Assembly: GCF_963169125.1 (NCBI RefSeq)
Contig: NC_084801.1
Span: 77,875,696-77,939,695, forward strand
Direction: 5' to 3'
DNA from: Humulus lupulus
Lineage: Eukaryota > Streptophyta > Magnoliopsida > Rosales > Cannabaceae
DNA: 64,000 nt
A program made the position numbers and the translations under genes. The notes below the pieces were generated by a model. It made no database searches. It saw nothing but the letters and a program-made list of their open reading frames with translations, and was not told where the DNA came from. Position 1 is the stretch's first letter; each line of letters opens with the position of its first letter. This document shows positions 57,877-64,000 of the stretch, in pieces.

Positions 57877-59985
57877 ATGTCGAGACGCTCTAAGTGACTG
57901 AGAGAACCACAAGAGGTGGAGGTCCACCTCGACGGAGATTAGCTGAAGGCCTCCTTTAAGAACCCTCTGCCACCCGAAAATGTGGATACACCAAAGAAGC
58001 CCATGGTTCTTGGAGATGAAAGGGAGGCTTCGTCCCTAGCTGTCCAGCCCGATGAAAATAATCCGAGACCATTGGCTGCTCCCGCGAAAGAAGCGGAAAA
58101 GTTTCCGCCACCAAGGTCACCGCAGATGCCAAACCCCAGCCGGCAAGATCCGGGTCCATCGACGCACCGGCCATACAAGAACCCTCGAGTACATTCCATA
58201 AGCTCGAGCTCTAGGTCTTAGTTTTATGAATAGGAGATACGCGAGTTACACCGGAAGAACCAAAGGCTAGAAACCACATTAGAAAATATGCAAGAGGTGT
58301 TGAACGGCTTGCTACAAGGAAAATCAAGCATGCCTTTCCTATACTAAAGGAGAAAGGTCAAGAGGGTGGAGAAACCACAGTCCCTGTGGATGATGGGAGG
58401 ACTTGACTCTCCACTAGTAATACCCCTCAGACAAAGCAGTACAAACGTCCTGGATAGGCGAAACAGCCCCAGAGGCCATGGCGGAAGAACAACGGCAACC
58501 CCCATAATGAAGATGAAGCCACTTCAAGGGAAACGCCCTCAAACATAAGGGAAGAACTCAATAAGAAAAGGACGAATGAGAGGACTACACCTCCTATGGC
58601 TCCCCAAGAAGACAAAAGGAAAGGAAAGGCCAACCCATTCGACTTGAGAGACTCCTTGAACAAAAGGGGGAGAGACTTAGACGCCAAAATGAGGAGCCTG
58701 CGGAGTAAGATAATCACCGTGTCTAGGGGACATGTTGTCGATGATGAGGTTGATTACGAATCGCCCTTCATTAGAGAAATCCAAGTCGTGCAGCTTCCGA
58801 CCAGCTTCAAAGAGCCTCACATGACCCCTTACGAGAGCAATACAGATCCAAAATACCATTTGGATGCGTTCAATGACCTAATGAAGCTAAGTGGAAGTAC
58901 TAGCAAAGCCAGATGCCACTGTTGTGCTATCACATTAACGGAACCTGCGTACAAGTGGTTTAAAAGACTCCGGCCATGGTCCATCAGGTCTCGGCAACAA
59001 TTTTCTGATAAATTTCTCAAGCAACATCATGCTGTGCGTGATTACACCATGTTAGGTACCAACCTCACTAATTTGAAACAAGGAGAATAAGAAAGCCTGA
59101 AGTGCTACATCCATAGGTTCAATATGGAGGCAACCAAAGTAGGATGCCTAACCCGTGAGGAGTTAAAAATGGCCATTACAGCTGGGGTGCGCTCGGGTTG
59201 TAAGTTGCGGGATAACATGCTAATGAGGGAGCTCACTGACTTCGATGATTTCTACGAACGAGCCCAAAAGTATATTCATGTCGAAGACAGCCATGAGAAC
59301 CTGAAGGCTTCACTTTTCAAGCATTCATCCCCCGAAGGTTCGAATTACTCAAAGAAGAAAAGAGTGTGCGAAGGGCCAAGAGATGACCACCAATGGAAGC
59401 ATAAGCACAGAGGTAGCCCCAAGAACATCCCACACTTTGTACATAGACCTAACACATACTAGGGAACATATCTTCGTAGAGAACGAGAATGATCAAGTCC
59501 CTTTTAGGAGACCCCCGCCAATGAAAATGGATTAGTCAAAAAGAGTTCCTCGAAAGTCTGTCAGTATAATAAAGACATTGGGCACACCACCGCAGAATCC
59601 ACTCATTTGAAGATGGAAATCAAAGAGCTTATACGTAGGGGACACTTGGGTAGACACGTTCGCAATGAAAACCAAAGTCCAGAATTAGGATTACCCTCAC
59701 CACGGGCACGAGATGAAGCCCTAAAGGTGCAAGGAGGGCCAGGGTTTGAAGGCGAATCAAGGAAAGGGCACAACGAGTATGCAAGGGAAGCCAGGCAAAG
59801 TCCACCTCCATGCATCTTAAGTTTGGAACAATGCCCCCCAAAGAGCTTTAAGGGAGAGAACAGTTCGATAATCTTCAGCGAAGAACACGCGCGGGGTGTG
59901 CATTTCCCTCATAAATGACCCATTGGTGTTGACTGTTCAGCTTGCTAACATGAGGGTACATTGGGCCACTTTTAGTATGATAAAT
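57877..59985 (+). pseudogene. Element D gag and start of protease
   Basis: ATG 57877 starts MSRRSK, then a stop; a Pro-rich N-terminal region follows (57960-58220). The capsid part (58596-59460) has TNFDAFNDLM-like words (HLDAFNDLMKLSG), CAITLTEPAYKWFKRL, RQQFSDKFLKQHH, TNLTNLKQGE, LKMAITAGVRSG, MRELTDFDDFYERAQKYIHVED. A later stretch (59560-59640) has GHTTAESTHLKMEIKELIRRGHL, the counterpart of the Tat gag C-terminus at 38560. The protease start IIFSEEHARGVHFPH and LTVQLANMRVH is reached near 59960. Sequence diverges before the active site, so RT and integrase are absent. Confidence 0.75.
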
Positions 59986-60065
59986 CAAAGAGGTTACCAT
60001 AGTTATCCCCCAACAACTATTAATTAGAGGGGTAATTTAGATGCCCTGATATGTAGTAAGAACAT
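59986..60065. other. Short unassigned junction between D and F
   Basis: About 80 bp with no match to the elements on either side. It may be damaged D sequence or a remnant of the original target. Confidence 0.4.
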
Positions 60066-61250
60066 TGTTGACACAAATACCTATGTATTCTCTTTATTTT
60101 TAATGAATATGTTTCCTATTGGCATGTCACACTCCTCATCTACGTGAGCGCGTATCTAAATCATGTGTACCTATCACTAATTGGAATTATCAAAGTGCAT
60201 GAGAAAAAAGATCAAAGTGCCCAACAAGATAAATCTCTCCAAATTGACAGTAAAGAGTGATTATTGGTAATTGGTTAATAGTCTCTCTGGGACAATATCC
60301 GTTCTTCCAGAATTTATTATGTTTACCGAGTTTTTCGGAAACGAATACAAACAGAATAATAAAAAGATAAGAACTGTAGAAGTGCATGAATATAATTAGA
60401 CAAACAGGTTTTTTACGTGGTTCAGGCGTTAACGAGCCCTAGTCCACGAGTCGATGTTATTATACTTGCAGAGAATTACAGTAAGATGGCTGGTGTACAA
60501 GAACTTCACACACTCACAGTATTTCTCTCGGGTTCTCTTGAAGAAGATGAAGCTAGAGAGATTTTAGCAGAGTTCTTGTTATGTAATTTGTTGGCCGTCC
60601 CCTCTATCGTAAAATGAGGGGGTTTTTATAGCTAGGGTTTTTTATTAGGGTTTTACTCTGTCCCATTAGTCTTAATTACACCAGCCACAAATAGGGGATA
60701 CAATTACTGTAGTAGCATGGCTACAAGACTCTATGTGGGTATATTTACGTGAAAGTATGGGGAATACACAAAGTGAGCCGTCTTTTCCAAGTTGTCAGCG
60801 GAACAGTAGGCGAAAAGGTACCCTTAGGCGTGCTGGGATGTGTGCGGCCTTGACCTGTCGGGCGTGTCAGGCGGGATCCTGTGTCAGGTGGATATCATTC
60901 CAAATATGCCTCCTCCATGACTCGACCGCTTGGTCTTGTTCCGTGCGTGGCACGGAACTGTTTCCGCGAAGGAAACCTGAAGAACTTCTCCTGGGAGGAG
61001 CTTCCCCGAAGGATATCCCTTCGGGAGTCCGGGAGAGTTGACGAGCTTCCGTGTCGCGTTTGCTTGAAAGAGTAAGCCGGACACTAAACGGGAGAGGCGA
61101 AGCCTTTCTGTCCATCCGCGAGCTCTGGTCACTTTCCATGAAAGACTTTGATAATTCTGCTTCCCCGAGGATATCCATCTAAACGCTATCCGGAAATCTG
61201 GATAACATATTACATGACACAACCACGTACACATGCATGCATATTTTACA
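60066..61250 (+). mobile_element. 5' LTR of element F (Athila-type Ty3/gypsy)
   Basis: From TGTTGACACAAATACC to CATATTTTACA, placed just before an Athila-like leader and primer site. A TATA-like GGTTTTTATAGC lies near 60625. The part 60930-61080 has GC-rich inverted words (GGATATCCCTTCGGGAG with neighbours). The right end is supported by the primer site. The left end is the first TG-type start and is less sure. Confidence 0.6.
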
Positions 61251-61261
61251 GATCAGGCTTT

Positions 61262-61279
61262 TGGCGCCTTTGTCAGGGA
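61262..61279 (+). other. Primer-binding site of element F
   Basis: TGGCGCCTTTGTCAGGGA, close to the TGGCGCCGTTGCCGGGGA form usual in Athila elements (thought to pair with a tRNA-Asp 3' end). Confidence 0.75.
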
Positions 61280-61484
61280 CTTAATATCCAATATCATAAT
61301 TAATTATTTTTTTGTTCTAATTTTGTTATTATATTTTATACTCATTTGGATTGAGGCTGTATCGTGTTTCAGGATTTATTGGTATATGCGGGGAAGTAGA
61401 CAAAAAGAGCTCATACCGGTAGATCTTGAAATTAAAAGAACGTGCAGAAAAAATTGAAAGATAAAGGAAAGGCTAGATTTTTCC

Positions 61485-63019
61485 ATGGCTGAGAATCAAG
61501 GAAATGCTGCTAATTTTAATAATATCTCAAATATAGCAGAGGTTCCAGTGGAACGAGGACCAAGGACGCTTAGAGACTATGTACTTCCTATTGTTACAAG
61601 AGTTCATTCATGCATTAGACACCCCACTATTGATGCAAATAATTTTGAGATTAAGCAAAGAATATTACAAATGGTGCAGTCAACTATTCAGTTTGGTGGG
61701 TTGCCCATGGAATATCCAAATTTGCACCAAGCCAATTTTCTGGAACTATGTGCAACATTTAAGATGAATGGGGTGAGTGACGATGCGATAAAACTTTGAT
61801 TATTTCCATTCTCTCTATGAGATCGGGCAAAAAGTTGACTAATTTCACTGCAAGCTAATTCTATCACAACATGGGAGGAGTTAACCTAAAAGTTCTTAGC
61901 AAAGTTTTTCCCTCCAGCAAAAGTTGCAAAGTTGAGAGGGGAAATTAATAATTTCTACCAGACAGAAGGGTAGTCATTGTATGATGCATGGGAAAGATTT
62001 AAAGAGTTGTTAAGGAAGTTCCCACATCATGGTATAGAGAAGTGGATGTTGGTCCATAATTTTTATAATGGGTTGAATGGTACTACTTGTACCATAATAG
62101 ATGCTGCAGCAGGCGGTGCATTTATGATCAAGAGTGATACTGAGGCGTATGAATTGCTAGTGGAGATGGCAATGAATAACTGCCAGTGGCCAACTGAAAG
62201 GGGACAAACCAAGAAGGTGGCTGGTATGATTGAATTAGATGCCATCAGAATGCTGACACGCAAGTTGCAACTTTAACAAAGCAATTACAACAGTGCAACC
62301 TGTCAGCCCAAACCATGCAAGTACAGAGTTTATGTGGGGCATGTCGGAGTGCTCATCCATTAAAACAGTGTTTTGTCATGGATATGAATAACATACCTAT
62401 GGAACATGTCCAAGCTATAGGAAATTTTCAAAGACCAACCAACAACCCCTTTTTGATGTCATATAACCAAGAGTGGAGGAATCATCCTAACTTCTCTTGG
62501 ACAAATAGTCAAGTGGCACAACAGCCTCTCCCTCAAAGTCAGCAACAATTTTCACCTCCACAGCCACAACCACATCAGCCAACACATATGAAACAACCTG
62601 AAGTACAGCCAGACGTACTGAACCAGTTCATGATAGAAACTAGGGCATCTATCATGAGTTTGGAGAATAAAATGGGGAAATTGGCTACTTTGATGACAAA
62701 CCGTGCTCAAGGGAACTTACCAAGCACTAATGAGGTAAACCCAAAAGAGCAGTGCAATGCAATATCCTTGAGGAATTGCAAGGAGTTAAACGAGCGAAAA
62801 GTATTTGATAAGGACAAGGAAGTGAGTGGGTCTAAATTTACTGAGAATTTAGAGAAGCAGCCAAAAATAAGTATAGATCACCATATAAAGATCCCTGTGC
62901 TCAGAGGCTTTAAAAGAATAGGCTTGATAAATCGTTTTCTAAATTATTGGATATCTTTTGAAAGATACAAATTAATATTCCATTTGCTTAGGTACTTGAA
63001 CAAATGCCAAGTTATGTGA
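61485..63019 (+). pseudogene. Element F gag (Athila-type)
   Basis: ATG 61485: [20 protein letters not shown], then [47 protein letters not shown] and [10 protein letters not shown]. In the same frame after several stops come KFLAKFFPPAKVAKLRGEI, SLYDAWERFKELLRKFPHHG, FYNGLNGTT and DAAAGGAFM. A frameshift near 62255 leads to CGACRSAHPLKQC (62333-62371), a CX2CX3HX4C zinc-knuckle variant typical of Athila. Next are Gln/Pro-rich sequence and SLENKMGKLATLM. The stops in the capsid part sit where relatives have Arg, Trp, Gln and Glu. Confidence 0.85.
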
Positions 63020-63500
63020 AGTTTATGAAAGATATTTTGTCAAAGAAAAGGAAGCTAGAGGATTATGAGACAGTGGCATTTACTGAGAGTGCATTGCAAT
63101 AATTCAGAAGAAACTACCTCCACAACTTAATGATCCTGGAAGTTTCAATATACCATGTTCTATAGGGGGCTTAGTGGTGACAAAGGATTTATGTGATTTA
63201 GGGGCCAGTGGGAATCTAATGCCTCTATCAATCTTTTGGAAGTTGACTTTGGGAGAAGCTCAGCTTACTAACGTGTCTTTGCAGATGGCAGATCGATCAC
63301 TCAAACATCCTCGTGGAGTGATTGAGGATGTATTGGTGAAAGTGGAAAAATTCATCTTTCTTGCAGACTTTATTATTCTAGACATGGAGGTTATTATTCT
63401 AAATATGGAGGAAGACAAAAATATGCCAATAATACTTGGAAGAACATTCTTGGCTAATGGTAGGGCTTTGATCGATGTACAAAAGGGTGAGTTAAAGCTA
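63020..63500 (+). pseudogene. Element F protease
   Basis: After FMKDILSKKRKLEDYETVAF (63030-63090, frame broken) a clean frame from 63174 gives LCDLGASGNLMPLSIF. Here D-L-G-A-S is the Athila form of the aspartic protease site. It continues LQMADRSLKHPRGVIEDVLVKV, FIFLADFIILDME, IILGRTFLANGRALIDVQKGEL and ends at a TGA (63502). About ten residues (VIILNMEED repeat near 63390) look like a small internal duplication of the DME.. stretch. Confidence 0.85.
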
Positions 63501-64000
63501 TGAGTGCAAAAAGAGGAGGTAATATTTAACGTTTTCGCAGCAACAGAAATTCCAACTTGTTGTAGAGTTAAAGTGGTAAAACAAAGAGAGAACAAGTTGG
63601 AAGTCTCTAAGAAAAGATCCATGGTTAAAAGTGGAATGCGAAAAAGTGTGTCATCATTTAAAAATGTTTTTCAGTGAAAGGATTCGGATGTTACATGAGC
63701 AGGGTAAAGTTCCACCAATTTATAATAACAAGAAACGAGAGTCAACTCATGATACTATGGCTCTCAAGGATGTCAGGGGAGGACTTGATCCAAGTTGAAT
63801 ATGAATAAAACAAGTGTCCAACTAAATGAAGTTAATGACAACGCATTTGGAGGCATTCCAATCTTTTATTTGCATTTTATTTTTTTATTAGTTTTGTTTA
63901 AGCTATGGATTATGAACACTTTAATTTTAGTGTTTTGTATATTTTTAATTTATTTTAATTTCTATTAAATATGAGACTAATTTGAGTTGCAGAACTACTT
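63501..64000 (+). other. Continuation of element F, no RT recognised
   Basis: Up to about 63680 the sequence can be read as the post-protease linker of Athila pol (VIFNVFAATEIPT). From 63780 on it is AT-rich without recognisable coding sequence; RT would be expected beyond the window or is deleted. Confidence 0.45.

Noticed and set aside
60733..61234. Overlapping frames of 102, 103 and 116 codons on both strands
   Set aside because: They lie within the Athila-type LTR in GC-rich inverted words; no domain, and LTRs of this kind are non-coding.

Overview
The window is nuclear DNA of a flowering plant, probably a eudicot with a large repeat-rich genome; the species cannot be told from the sequence. 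The basis is intron-split exons of a plant-type 6-phosphofructokinase at the left edge, followed by some 60 kb of plant-specific transposable elements: chromodomain Ty3/gypsy elements of the Del/Tekay type, Tat-type and Athila-type Ty3/gypsy elements, and CACTA (En/Spm) DNA transposons. No rRNA, tRNA or CRISPR array was recognised. Clade names rest on motifs read by eye.

Layout. 1-2100: seven exons of a PFK gene on the minus strand, cut by the window on one side and broken at its 5' side. 2100-2988: low-complexity DNA. 2989-4650: an LTR (with a 51-bp minisatellite) and the first bases of the interior of a Tat-type element. 4651-6017: a DNA element that is one long inverted repeat. 6018-8330: microsatellites, G-rich repeats and a 313-bp tandem duplication whose two copies each hold a hairpin. 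8330-14616: a decayed autonomous CACTA transposon (TNP2-like transposase plus a Transposase_24-like gene), with a solo Tekay-type LTR inside the transposase.

14617-49108: a nested tower. The oldest layer is a minus-strand Tekay-type element (A). Into it went a plus-strand Tekay-type element (B, 19301-31080, whose own 5' LTR holds another solo LTR), a solo LTR (G), a 1.27-kb non-autonomous CACTA element inside the reverse transcriptase, and a nearly complete 11.7-kb Tat-type element (35765-47440) with a clean AAAAT target duplication. LTR divergence judged by eye (A roughly 20-25 percent, B roughly 10 percent, Tat about 4 percent) agrees with this order. 49109-55730: a third Tekay-type element (C), cut off inside its integrase by a partial LTR (E). 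56159-59985: the 5' half of another Tat-type element (D). 60066-64000: the 5' half of an Athila-type element (F).

None of the retroelement polyproteins is intact. The liveliest gene structure is the antisense gene of the Tat element (43086-45683, minus strand): it has recognisable introns, a 5'-UTR intron and its own TATA box, so the element carries two opposed transcription units between its LTRs. The other observations with most promise are the 1.37-kb palindrome, the duplicated hairpin, and a block of about 45 bp that ends in a splice-donor-like GGTAAG and is kept in eight otherwise diverged Tekay-type LTRs.
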